From the NCBI GenBank assembly GCA_910579755.1, contig CAJTVB010000015.1, positions 32,926 through 96,925 on the forward strand: a stretch of DNA of 64,000 nt, written 5' to 3'. Below the pieces are notes generated by a model. That model was not told the origin of the DNA, made no database searches, and saw only the letters and a program-made list of their open reading frames with translations. Origin of the DNA: an uncultured Acetatifactor sp. GTDB taxonomy: Bacteria; Bacillota; Clostridia; Lachnospirales; Lachnospiraceae. Shown piece after piece: positions 1-7,454 of this stretch (within the stretch, counting starts at the first letter, position 1; every line of letters begins with the position of its first letter). The position numbers and the translations under genes were made by a program.

Positions 1-350
1 GATGCAATTTTTTCGGGATAGTTCCTGCCGCAGGCAATATAATCCAGAAAAAACAACGGCTCTCCCCCTGCGCAGGCAATGTCATTTACGCACATGGCCA
101 CACAGTCGATTCCCACCGTGTCGTGCCGGTCCATAAGAAAGGCCAGCTTGATCTTCGTCCCTACGCCGTCCGTGCCGGACAAAAGCACGGGATTTTCCAT
201 ATTCCTGCAGGCCGCCATGGAAAAGGCTCCGGAAAAACCGCCTAGCCCCCCAAGCACCTCCGGACGCATGGTCTTCCTTACATGCTCCTTCATCAGCTCC
301 ACCGAGCGATAGCCCGCTTCAATATCCACTCCCGCTTTCCTGTAATCCAT
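1..350 (-). CDS. purM: Phosphoribosylformylglycinamidine cyclo-ligase (AIR synthetase), 3' part outside the window
   Basis: PurM makes aminoimidazole ribotide from FGAM with ATP in cytosolic purine synthesis. About 116 N-terminal residues are visible. They start MDYRKAGVDIEAGYRSVELM and include the glycine-rich stretch LGGLGGFSGAFSM and the conserved block GTDGVGTKIKLAF, followed by a VGIDCVAMCVNDI segment, all typical of PurM. The ATG at 350 is preceded by GGAGGATAAG, a good ribosome site. The gene lies 86 bases downstream of purE on the same strand, so the two probably form a pur operon that continues past the window edge. Confidence 0.95.
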   Translation of the reverse strand, partial: MDYRKAGVDIEAGYRSVELMKEHVRKTMRPEVLGGLGGFSGAFSMAACRNMENPVLLSGTDGVGTKIKLAFLMDRHDTVGIDCVAMCVNDIACAGGEPLFFLDYIACGRNYPEKIA

Positions 351-436
351 CTTATCCTCCATGCCATGTTTTCGTTTTTCGCTTATTCCATATGTCTCTG
401 TTTTCGGCTTTTGTCATCTGTCAGAACAGTCTCTCA

Positions 437-955
437 TCACTTCTTCATACTCTCCAGATAGGCCTTGTATCCTTCTCGCTGAAGCTTTTCATCCTTGGAC
501 TCCACCTGCTCCTTCAGCTGCGCGCTGTAGGCCTTCAGTCTTTCCAAAAGCTCCGGGTCCGACACAGCCAGAATTTTTGCCGCCAGCAGTCCTGCGTTGG
601 CGCCTCCATTAATGGCCACCGTGGCCACCGGAATCCCCGCCGGCATCTGTACAATAGAATACAGGGAGTCCCGGCCTCCCAGGGAGGTAGTGTGCATGGG
701 AATGCCGATGACCGGCATGGGAAAGATCGCCGCACACATGCCCGGCAGATGAGCCGCCATTCCCGCTCCCGCAATGATCACCCGAAATCCCTTTTCCTCC
801 GCTCCCCTGGCATATTCAAAAAACACCTCCGGCTCTCTGTGAGCGCTGATAATCGACATTTCATATGAAATTCCCAGCTTTTCCAGGATATCCGCCGCCT
901 TTGCCATTACCGGCATATCGGAATCGCTGCCCATCACAATACCAACCTTGGCCAT
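437..955 (-). CDS. purE: N5-carboxyaminoimidazole ribonucleotide mutase
   Basis: PurE converts N5-CAIR to CAIR in de novo purine synthesis. The 172 residues match class I PurE in length. The N-terminus has GSDSDMP (residues 9-15), the SAHREPE segment with the likely catalytic His39, and a GAGMAAHLPGM loop followed by PVIGIPM. The start at 955 has a GGGAGGT ribosome site five bases upstream. purM follows on the same strand. The C-terminal 25 residues are lysine- and glutamate-rich and somewhat longer than the minimal PurE core. Confidence 0.96.
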   Translation of the reverse strand: MAKVGIVMGSDSDMPVMAKAADILEKLGISYEMSIISAHREPEVFFEYARGAEEKGFRVIIAGAGMAAHLPGMCAAIFPMPVIGIPMHTTSLGGRDSLYSIVQMPAGIPVATVAINGGANAGLLAAKILAVSDPELLERLKAYSAQLKEQVESKDEKLQREGYKAYLESMKK

Positions 956-990
956 TCTGTACCTCCCTGCTCTTTTTTGCTTTCATCCTC

Positions 991-1020
991 TTTATAATCA
1001 CAGTGTACTAAAATTGTCCA
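991..1020 (-). promoter_or_regulatory. Putative sigma-A promoter of purE-purM
   Basis: On the minus strand a TGGACA box (1015-1020) and a TATAAA box (991-996) are 18 bases apart, about 35 bases upstream of the purE start. The gap between purE and the aminopeptidase is only 98 bases. No long leader that could hold a purine riboswitch is present. Confidence 0.45.
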
Positions 1021-1053
1021 TCCTATGCAAGCACAAATATTTCCGTCCGGTCA

Positions 1054-3099
1054 TCAGCTCTCAAACGCTTCGTTCAGCGCCTCACAGCCGGGCAGGACAA
1101 ATCTGCCGTCCCGGATAACGGGAATCCTTGTTCCGTCCTTCTTTACTGCCGTCAGCTCTCCCAGCTCGTCATAGGGAATGGTAATGTCCGTGTGGCAGTT
1201 AAAATATGCCTGGGACGGATTTTCCTTCCGGCCCGCCGACACCTCATTCTCCCTGGCAACGATCTCCTTTCCGTCGGGATTGTAAACCCTGATATCCTCG
1301 GTATGAGAATAGCAGGTATCCCCCACCGCAAAATGAGGGCCCATCTTCTCGGCGATCAGAATGGGAAGCTTTCCCTCCACCCCCAGACGCTTGGCCGCCA
1401 CATAGGCGGTGGTGTTGGTGCCGATAGCAAATTCCCCCAGGGGAAGCGTCTCATGACGAAACAAAATATTTTCCCGGATAAAATTACGGTTTTCCTCTTC
1501 GTTTTCATAGTTTCCGCAGGAATACTCCCGAATCATGCCGTCCCGGAAAACAATGGACAGATCCCGAAACTCCAGTCCTCCCAGAAAGACTCTGGTCACA
1601 TGGAGCGTTCCGTTTGTCCCCGCCAGCACAGGAGAGGTAAACACCTCTCCCACGGGAATATTCACATCCGCCACGCAATTTTCAAAGATCGTCTCCTTCT
1701 GCGGATCCTTCAGCTTCCACAAATTGATCCTCAGATCGGTCCGGTTGCCGTCCATTCCCCTGATCTCACAGTAATCCGCCGTATCCAGTGCATCGATCAG
1801 TGTCTGCTGAACCCTGCGGTACAGCATATAATCCAGCGTATTGATGCGGATAGTCTCGCTGAAGAGCTCCTGAAACACGGGGCCAACCTCCGGTATGGGA
1901 AAAGCGATAATGGTAAAGCTGCGTTCCTCTTCGATAATATATTCCCTCTGCAGCTGCCCTGCCTGCGTCCTATAGTCCACCCAGAGTCTGTTCTGCTCCG
2001 GAGACAGCTTCAGCGCTTCTTCTTTGATTACAGGGTCAAAATCCGCCTCCCCGAAGGTTTCCACCACAGCCGGCCCCGCAAAGCCCGCCGCCTCGTTCTT
2101 TACCTTTTCAAAGGCTGTGCGGGTCGCCTCCAGTTGACGATTTACATAGTTTTTGTCCAGGTAAAGCGTCCTGTCGTCCTTGTGGTCGTAATCGTACTGA
2201 CGGTTTAGAGTACCGCCGGTAAAGGCTCCCCGCCTGGTAACCGGGCGAAGTCCCATGTCCGCAAAATTGTTTACCGCCCTGCGCATCATACGCTCAAATC
2301 CCAACCGGTAATACAATCCCACCGTCTGCTTTTTGGAAAGATCCTTTCCCGTCACCTCAAATCCGATGCGGTAACCCTCCGTATAAGTATCCGCCATGGA
2401 GGCTATGGTCTCCTCCGGGAGTCCGGCCAGAAACCGCGCGGTCTCCAACTCGTTTCTACCCACATATTCACCGTAGTAATACAAGAATCTTACATCCGTC
2501 AGGTCGCTCTCCTGTATCAGCCTGACCGCCATGCTCTCCCCGGGACACACCAGCTCCCTCACGGTCCTCTCTGCTGTGATATCGGCATAATCGCTGACAA
2601 ACCAATACAGGATTCCCCGGATTTCATCCCCTGAGGGCAGTCCGCCCTCCTCTGCCTCCTTATACCGGAAGGCAGCATATACCTCCGCAAAAAGCTCCAG
2701 CCGGATCACGAGCTCCTCCAGCCTGCCTTCATAGACAAAGCCGATCATCTCCCGAAGCTTTGTATACAAAAAACACAGCTCCCGGCCATAGTCCTCTCCC
2801 AACAATTTGACCGCCACAGCCGGATTGCCGTAGCTTTTTTCATAATGGGAAGGCAGAATATCGCCGTATAAAGCCTGATTGCGACGTTCAAGCTCCTCCA
2901 GAGGCGCGCTCTCCAGGCCTCCGCCCGCAAGAAATCCCCTTGTATCGTCGATCATCAGCACAAAGCCTGCACAAAAGGAAAAATAGTCCTCCAAACTGTC
3001 CTGCCCCAAATGCTCTCCGGGAATTTCTTTTATTCTTTGGAGCGCAAGTCCATAGCGCTCCTCCAAAATATCCGCTTCCATTTCCATATAATCACTCAT
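1054..3099 (-). CDS. M29-type aminopeptidase with a long N-terminal extension
   Basis: The C-terminal half has the metal-binding landmarks of the M29 (AmpS/AmpT) aminopeptidase family. These are GEVFTSP near residue 485, LGEFAIGTN near 556, GPHFAVGDTCYSHTED near 590-600, and FNCHTDI near 637. M29 enzymes are usually about 400 residues; this protein has 681. The first roughly 270 residues are helical and acidic and resemble no domain I recognise. A GTG one codon upstream (3102) overlaps the TGA of the preceding gene; the ATG at 3099 is an equally good start. The gene is translationally coupled to the small membrane protein before it. It probably trims N-terminal residues from cytosolic peptides; the extension's role is unknown. 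Confidence 0.85.
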   Translation of the reverse strand: MSDYMEMEADILEERYGLALQRIKEIPGEHLGQDSLEDYFSFCAGFVLMIDDTRGFLAGGGLESAPLEELERRNQALYGDILPSHYEKSYGNPAVAVKLLGEDYGRELCFLYTKLREMIGFVYEGRLEELVIRLELFAEVYAAFRYKEAEEGGLPSGDEIRGILYWFVSDYADITAERTVRELVCPGESMAVRLIQESDLTDVRFLYYYGEYVGRNELETARFLAGLPEETIASMADTYTEGYRIGFEVTGKDLSKKQTVGLYYRLGFERMMRRAVNNFADMGLRPVTRRGAFTGGTLNRQYDYDHKDDRTLYLDKNYVNRQLEATRTAFEKVKNEAAGFAGPAVVETFGEADFDPVIKEEALKLSPEQNRLWVDYRTQAGQLQREYIIEEERSFTIIAFPIPEVGPVFQELFSETIRINTLDYMLYRRVQQTLIDALDTADYCEIRGMDGNRTDLRINLWKLKDPQKETIFENCVADVNIPVGEVFTSPVLAGTNGTLHVTRVFLGGLEFRDLSIVFRDGMIREYSCGNYENEEENRNFIRENILFRHETLPLGEFAIGTNTTAYVAAKRLGVEGKLPILIAEKMGPHFAVGDTCYSHTEDIRVYNPDGKEIVARENEVSAGRKENPSQAYFNCHTDITIPYDELGELTAVKKDGTRIPVIRDGRFVLPGCEALNEAFES

Positions 3100-3419
3100 C
3101 ACAAATTCACTCCCGCATATAATATGAAGCTGATTCCTCCCAGCGCCGCCAGATTCAACAGTGTTCCCAGCACCGGAAAGATCCTGTAATAATCCTTTTC
3201 CCTCCAGGTAGCGATCCCCAGAATCAATCCGATCACCGAATACAGAGAAGCAAGCAGTCCCGTAACGCCGAAGCCTCCCGGCGCATCTCCCCCGTTCCTG
3301 CCGGACAAAACCACCACGATCCCCAGAGACACCAGACTGATGATCCCCAGAATGGTAGACATAATCGCCCTGTTGGAATGCTTTTTATTGGTAAATATAA
3401 AGGATTTTCTTTTTTTCAT
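3099..3419 (-). CDS. Small membrane protein (DUF6142-like)
   Basis: This 106-residue protein has a basic N-terminus (MKKRKSFIFTNKKHSNRA) and three hydrophobic segments, at about residues 20-42, 55-75 and 84-104. The overall pattern resembles DUF6142 membrane proteins of Lachnospiraceae; I assign the family from memory of its pattern. A GTG at 3437 in the same frame is possible, but a GAGGGGA sequence lies directly against it. The stop overlaps the start of the M29 aminopeptidase. Function is unknown. Confidence 0.7.
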   Translation of the reverse strand: MKKRKSFIFTNKKHSNRAIMSTILGIISLVSLGIVVVLSGRNGGDAPGGFGVTGLLASLYSVIGLILGIATWREKDYYRIFPVLGTLLNLAALGGISFILYAGVNL

Positions 3420-3471
3420 ATAAACTCTAAAGGGCACTCCCCTCAGGAAATGCCCGCTAAGCTCCTCACCG

Positions 3472-3624
3472 TTAAAATAAAATCTTGGATTTCCCCGCGA
3501 TCAGCTTTGCTCCGGCAACAATCAGCAAAATACCGGATACGATCCCTACTACCAGAGTCACCACACCGATGGTGATATTGGCGGCTCCTGCACCGTTCAT
3601 CACCTTGTAAAGTTTCTGCTCCAT
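3472..3624 (-). CDS. Very small hydrophobic protein, unknown function
   Basis: This is a 50-residue protein starting MEQKLYKVMNGAG, with one long hydrophobic segment rich in Val, Ile and Gly (about residues 14-40) and a basic end. The ATG at 3624 follows AGGGGAAGGAAG, a fair ribosome site. A longer reading to 3735 would overlap the end of pyrE and has no site, so the short form is preferred. It sits between pyrE and the DUF6142-like gene on the same strand and is probably co-transcribed with them. It is likely a single-span membrane protein. Confidence 0.65.
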   Translation of the reverse strand: MEQKLYKVMNGAGAANITIGVVTLVVGIVSGILLIVAGAKLIAGKSKILF

Positions 3625-3706
3625 CTTCCTTCCCCTTTCTGTCTCCGTCTTCCCACTGCATATCAGAAGCTTTCTGTCGTCTTTTCCGCAAGTTTCCGTA
3701 TGGCGC

Positions 3707-4381
3707 CTACGCGCCGTAGACGGCATAGTATTCATCGATAGCCGCCTTCAAGGTATCGTCGATGTAGATCTGTCCTTTATAAGGCTTATTATACAGGTAT
3801 TCCGTCACATCCCGCATAGTCACTATGGAATGGGCTTCAAAACCATACTTATCCCGAATTTCATCCAGAGCGCTCAGCCTGCCGCCCAGCCCCTTCTCCA
3901 TTCGGTTCAGCGATACCATCAGCCCTTTGATCTCCACATTGCCCTGGGCCTGGATAATAGGGAAGGTCTCCTCAATGGATTTGCCGGAGGTGGTCACATC
4001 TTCAATAATCACAATCCTGTCCCCATCCTTGATGCTGCTTCCCAGCAAAATACCCACGTCCCCGTGGTCCTTTACTTCCTTCCTGTTGGAGCAGTAGCGG
4101 ATGTCCCTGCCGTAAAGCTCGCTGTATGCCATGGCCGCGGCCACACTTAAGGGAATACCCTTGTAGGCAGGCCCGAACAGAATGTCAAAATCGTCCCCGA
4201 AATTATCATGGATGGCCCTGGCATAATACTCTCCCAGCTTTCGCAGCTGGGTGCCTGTCACATATGCTCCCGCATTCATAAAAAACGGTGATTTCCTTCC
4301 GCTTTTCAGAGTAAACTGGCCAAACTTCAGCACCTGACTGTCCACCATGAACTCGATAAATTCCTGTTTGTATTGTTCCAT
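3707..4381 (-). CDS. pyrE: Orotate phosphoribosyltransferase
   Basis: PyrE joins orotate to PRPP to make OMP in pyrimidine synthesis. The 224 residues show the N-terminal FGQFTLKSGRKSPFF segment, the catalytic-loop region YCSNRKEVKDHG, and the PRPP-binding motif IVIIEDVTTSGKS (about residues 121-133). It is the first gene of a minus-strand run through the two small membrane proteins to the aminopeptidase. A 14-base perfect palindrome lies about 47 bases upstream of the start. Confidence 0.96.
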   Translation of the reverse strand: MEQYKQEFIEFMVDSQVLKFGQFTLKSGRKSPFFMNAGAYVTGTQLRKLGEYYARAIHDNFGDDFDILFGPAYKGIPLSVAAAMAYSELYGRDIRYCSNRKEVKDHGDVGILLGSSIKDGDRIVIIEDVTTSGKSIEETFPIIQAQGNVEIKGLMVSLNRMEKGLGGRLSALDEIRDKYGFEAHSIVTMRDVTEYLYNKPYKGQIYIDDTLKAAIDEYYAVYGA

Positions 4382-4427
4382 TCTGCTCCGGCTCCCATTC
4401 CCAATAGTTTATGTCTTTATTACTCTA

Positions 4428-4441
4428 CCATAAATTTATGG
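4428..4441. promoter_or_regulatory. 14-base palindrome upstream of pyrE
   Basis: CCATAAATTTATGG is a perfect inverted repeat. On the minus strand it lies in the spacer of a possible promoter (TTGAAA upstream, TAGAGT downstream, 17 bases apart) for pyrE. It could be a repressor site; which protein binds it is not evident. Confidence 0.35.
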
Positions 4442-4472
4442 GCATTTCAATCATTTCATAAAATGTTAATAT

Positions 4473-4506
4473 AAACACCTCGCGGCCCCTGCCCATGAAA
4501 AGTAAC
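4473..4506. repeat. Partial copy of a dispersed palindromic element
   Basis: The stretch AAACACCTCGCGGCCC followed by TGAAAAGTAAC matches the right end of the complete element at 42107-42249. In the complete copy the same words are AAACACCTCGCGGCCC and TGAAGAGTAAC at the same spacing. Only this end is recognisable here. It lies just after the 3' end of the ABC exporter gene, as the other copy lies just after a binding-protein gene. Confidence 0.6.
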
Positions 4507-4523
4507 TATCCCTTCAGCCATGC

Positions 4524-6743
4524 CTACTTTCCTTCCGCCATCTTCAGCTGTGCCGTCACCAGCCCATAGTAAATTCCCTTCTTTTCCAGAAGCTCATTAT
4601 GGGTTCCGATCTCGGCGATCCCATGCTTGTCGATAACCACCAGGCGGTCCGCATTGCGCAGGGTGGACAGCCTATGGGCGATGGCAAAGGTGGTTCTGCC
4701 CTTCACCAGACGATCCAGCGCCTGCTGGATCAGGAATTCGCTCTCGGTATCCAGAGCCGAGGTTGCCTCATCCAGAATCAAAAGCCTGGGGTTGTTCAGG
4801 ATGGCCCTGGCAATGGCGATCCTCTGCCGCTCTCCTCCCGAAAGATTATAGCCGTGCTCTCCCACATAGGTATTGTAGCCGTCGGGAGTCTTGGTGATAA
4901 AATCATGGGCATTGGCCGCCTTGGCCGCCTGAATCACCTCGGCCAGAGAAGCGTTTTGTCTGGCAAAGCGAATATTGGCCAAAATACTGCCGGAGAACAA
5001 AAAGGTCTCCTGTAATACCACCCCGATCTGGGTGTGCAGGCTGTCTGCCTTCACGTCCCGGATATCCACCCCGTCGATGGTGATGGTTCCCTGGTCCACG
5101 TCATAAAGGCGCATGATCAGATTGATCAGAGTGGATTTTCCTGTGCCGGAGGCTCCCACCAGCCCGATCATCTCTCCGGGCTTCACATCGAAGGTGATAT
5201 TCTCCAGCACCGGCTCGTAGGTATGATAACCGAAGGACACATCCTCAAAGGTAAACGCACCCTCAATAGGAAATTCCCTGCTGTCCTCCCGGTCCGAAAT
5301 GGACGGCTGCTCATCCAGCACGTCGTAGATCCGATTCAGGCTGGTGATCATCTGCATCACCGCCCGGGGCAGATGAGTCATCCAGCCCAACGGCCCAAAC
5401 AAATAACCGCAATAGGTGATAAACTGTACCAGCTCTCCCACGCTCATCCTGCCTGCCAGCACATCCATGCCGCCGAAATACACGGCGATATAGGTGCCCA
5501 CTCCCATCAGAAATGTCAGAATAGGAAAGAAAGCGGCCCAGAAGGTCTCGTTTTTCCTGCTGATGGCGGCAAACTCCTCCGCCTTCTTCTGGAAACGTCC
5601 CGCCTCTCTCTCCTCCTTGCCGAAGGATTTCACCACACGCATACCGGAGATAATGTCCTGCAGACTGCTGGCCAGATCGTCGGCCTTCAGCCACTGCTTA
5701 TGAAAAATGCAGTGGATATGGTGCCAGAATGCTTTGGTAATCACAAAGACAAAGACAATAACGGCCATGGTCATAAGGGTCATCTTCCAGCTGATCAGAA
5801 GCATCATTACCAGAGAAACAATCATGGTCAGCAATACGGAAAACATATCTCCGAATATTTCCTCCATGAAGGCCCGGATCTGGTTTGTATCCCGGGCCAC
5901 ACGGTTCATCAGCTCTCCCGGCTTCCTGTTGTTGATAAAAGACAGGGAGAGCATCTGGATCTTCTGATACAGCTTCTGACGAAGGGTCATGCTTAAGGAG
6001 GTCCCCAGCGATACGCACTGCCAGTACCGATAGACCTCCAAAAGGATCCGGGCCACCAGAAGGAAAAAGGTGACTCCCACAAACAGCCACAGATCGGACC
6101 ACCCTCCCTCACCCGTGGCCAGCACGCCGTCGATAAACTGCCTCTGTATCATGGGAGATATAAGGTTCACCGCAGCGATCAGGGCCATGATCAGGGAGAT
6201 CAGCAAAAGCTTCCCCACATACCCTCCGCAGAGCGCCATAAACTTCTTCAGCAGATCCGCCTTTCCCTCACAGTAAGGACATTTGCTGGTGCCCGGCAGG
6301 GCCCGCCCGCATTTTTCGCAGTATTTCTCATATTCCAGGCTGACGATTCTTTCCGGCTCTCCGCCCTTCTCCATGGCTGTGATCACAGCCTGGGCTCCTC
6401 TGACCACATAGGATACCCGAATAATGTGGCGCATGGAAAACCGCGCCGCACAGATAATCTGTCCATCCTTTTTCGTCACGGTAACGATCCCGCTGTTCAC
6501 CTGATGCTCGCACTTAATCCTTTCACAGTCCTTCAGGAGAAATTCTGTCACCTGTTCTCCCTCCAGCACCAGGAAGCGCTCCCCTGTCACCCCCAGCCAG
6601 ACCTGCCCTGCGTAGGCATCCCTGGCCAGCTTTGCCCTGTTGTCAAACTCCAGATCCACAGGGACACAGTATCGCAGCTCCTCCCCGTCCCGGAGCGCCA
6701 GAGTCTCCAGCTGGGCAGCGCTCAAATGATATAATAATTTCAT
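4524..6743 (-). CDS. ABC exporter half-transporter with N-terminal domain and zinc ribbon
   Basis: This 739-residue fused membrane/ATPase protein ends the exporter operon. Residues 1-135 form a beta-rich soluble domain. A zinc ribbon follows with Cys142, Cys145, Cys155 and Cys158 (CEKC and CPYC). Six membrane helices span about 175-480. The ATPase domain has Walker A GASGTGKST near 525, signature LSGGERQRIA near 632, Walker B LLILDEATSALD near 655 and a switch His in IAHRLSTLR. All catalytic residues are intact. With the 7455-9791 protein it probably makes a heterodimeric exporter; the substrate is unknown. The ATG at 6743 has only a weak ribosome site. Confidence 0.88.
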   Translation of the reverse strand: MKLLYHLSAAQLETLALRDGEELRYCVPVDLEFDNRAKLARDAYAGQVWLGVTGERFLVLEGEQVTEFLLKDCERIKCEHQVNSGIVTVTKKDGQIICAARFSMRHIIRVSYVVRGAQAVITAMEKGGEPERIVSLEYEKYCEKCGRALPGTSKCPYCEGKADLLKKFMALCGGYVGKLLLISLIMALIAAVNLISPMIQRQFIDGVLATGEGGWSDLWLFVGVTFFLLVARILLEVYRYWQCVSLGTSLSMTLRQKLYQKIQMLSLSFINNRKPGELMNRVARDTNQIRAFMEEIFGDMFSVLLTMIVSLVMMLLISWKMTLMTMAVIVFVFVITKAFWHHIHCIFHKQWLKADDLASSLQDIISGMRVVKSFGKEEREAGRFQKKAEEFAAISRKNETFWAAFFPILTFLMGVGTYIAVYFGGMDVLAGRMSVGELVQFITYCGYLFGPLGWMTHLPRAVMQMITSLNRIYDVLDEQPSISDREDSREFPIEGAFTFEDVSFGYHTYEPVLENITFDVKPGEMIGLVGASGTGKSTLINLIMRLYDVDQGTITIDGVDIRDVKADSLHTQIGVVLQETFLFSGSILANIRFARQNASLAEVIQAAKAANAHDFITKTPDGYNTYVGEHGYNLSGGERQRIAIARAILNNPRLLILDEATSALDTESEFLIQQALDRLVKGRTTFAIAHRLSTLRNADRLVVIDKHGIAEIGTHNELLEKKGIYYGLVTAQLKMAEGK

Positions 6744-6804
6744 AATATTTACATGCCTTTCTCAAATACCACAGCTTCCGTTTAACCCGGTTGAAGCTGC
6801 CGTG

Positions 6805-7383
6805 TTATATAAACAGATCCAGTTTCTTACGTTCCATTACGCCCAGCTGGTAAAAATCCGGAATCTCGTACCGGTTTCCGTCGATATCCGTCACCAGCAG
6901 CCTGGAATCACTCAGATGAATCACAGCGTCACCGCTCATCTGAGTGGTAAAGCGGCAGGCACCGAAGGTGGTTACCACGTTCCAGTAAGCATATCCGTAC
7001 TCGTCCTTCACATCCAGCACCTTGGTGATCACCGGCATAAAATAACGCAGACGGATCTGTTCCTGCAGCATCTCCTGCTGATCCTTCGGAAGCTGGGAAA
7101 GCTTTTCCACAATGCCGATCTCCTTCGCTTTTTCATCCGCCTCCCGGATGGATATAAATTCCTCCGGATTCGTCAGGGGAAATGTCAGATACACTCCCAC
7201 TCTTGGGTATTCCTTGTCCTTTGTCTTCAGGGAAACAAATCCTCCGGATGTCCTTGCAAACTGAGCATTTTCCCCGGTGAGGAACCGCATCTCCAGAAGC
7301 TCCTCCGATTCCTTTTTCAGCGCTTCCTCGTCAAACTCCTGCAGGTCCAGCAGGTCCTGCCCGCCATTTTCATGTCCTTCCAT
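6805..7383 (-). CDS. DUF1854 family protein
   Basis: This 192-residue soluble acidic protein sits between the two ABC exporter genes. The core, from LRYFMPVITKVLDVKDEY through GDAVIHLSDSRLLVTDIDG and YEIPD, has the pattern of DUF1854 (PF08909). Members of this family occur beside ABC exporters, including ones linked to cyanophycin genes in proteobacteria. No membrane segment or known catalytic motif is visible. Gaps of 61 and 71 bases to its neighbours indicate one operon. It may be an accessory or regulatory subunit of the exporter (inference). Confidence 0.8.
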   Translation of the reverse strand: MEGHENGGQDLLDLQEFDEEALKKESEELLEMRFLTGENAQFARTSGGFVSLKTKDKEYPRVGVYLTFPLTNPEEFISIREADEKAKEIGIVEKLSQLPKDQQEMLQEQIRLRYFMPVITKVLDVKDEYGYAYWNVVTTFGACRFTTQMSGDAVIHLSDSRLLVTDIDGNRYEIPDFYQLGVMERKKLDLFI

Positions 7384-7454
7384 TATATATTCCTCTCTGC
7401 CAGCCTCTCACGGCCGTTTCCTTAAAGTTAAAAGCCTTCTGTTTTCTGGTTCGT

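Noticed and set aside
956..1053. Possible purine riboswitch upstream of purE
   Set aside because: The gap is under 100 bases and does not show the three-way-junction pattern.
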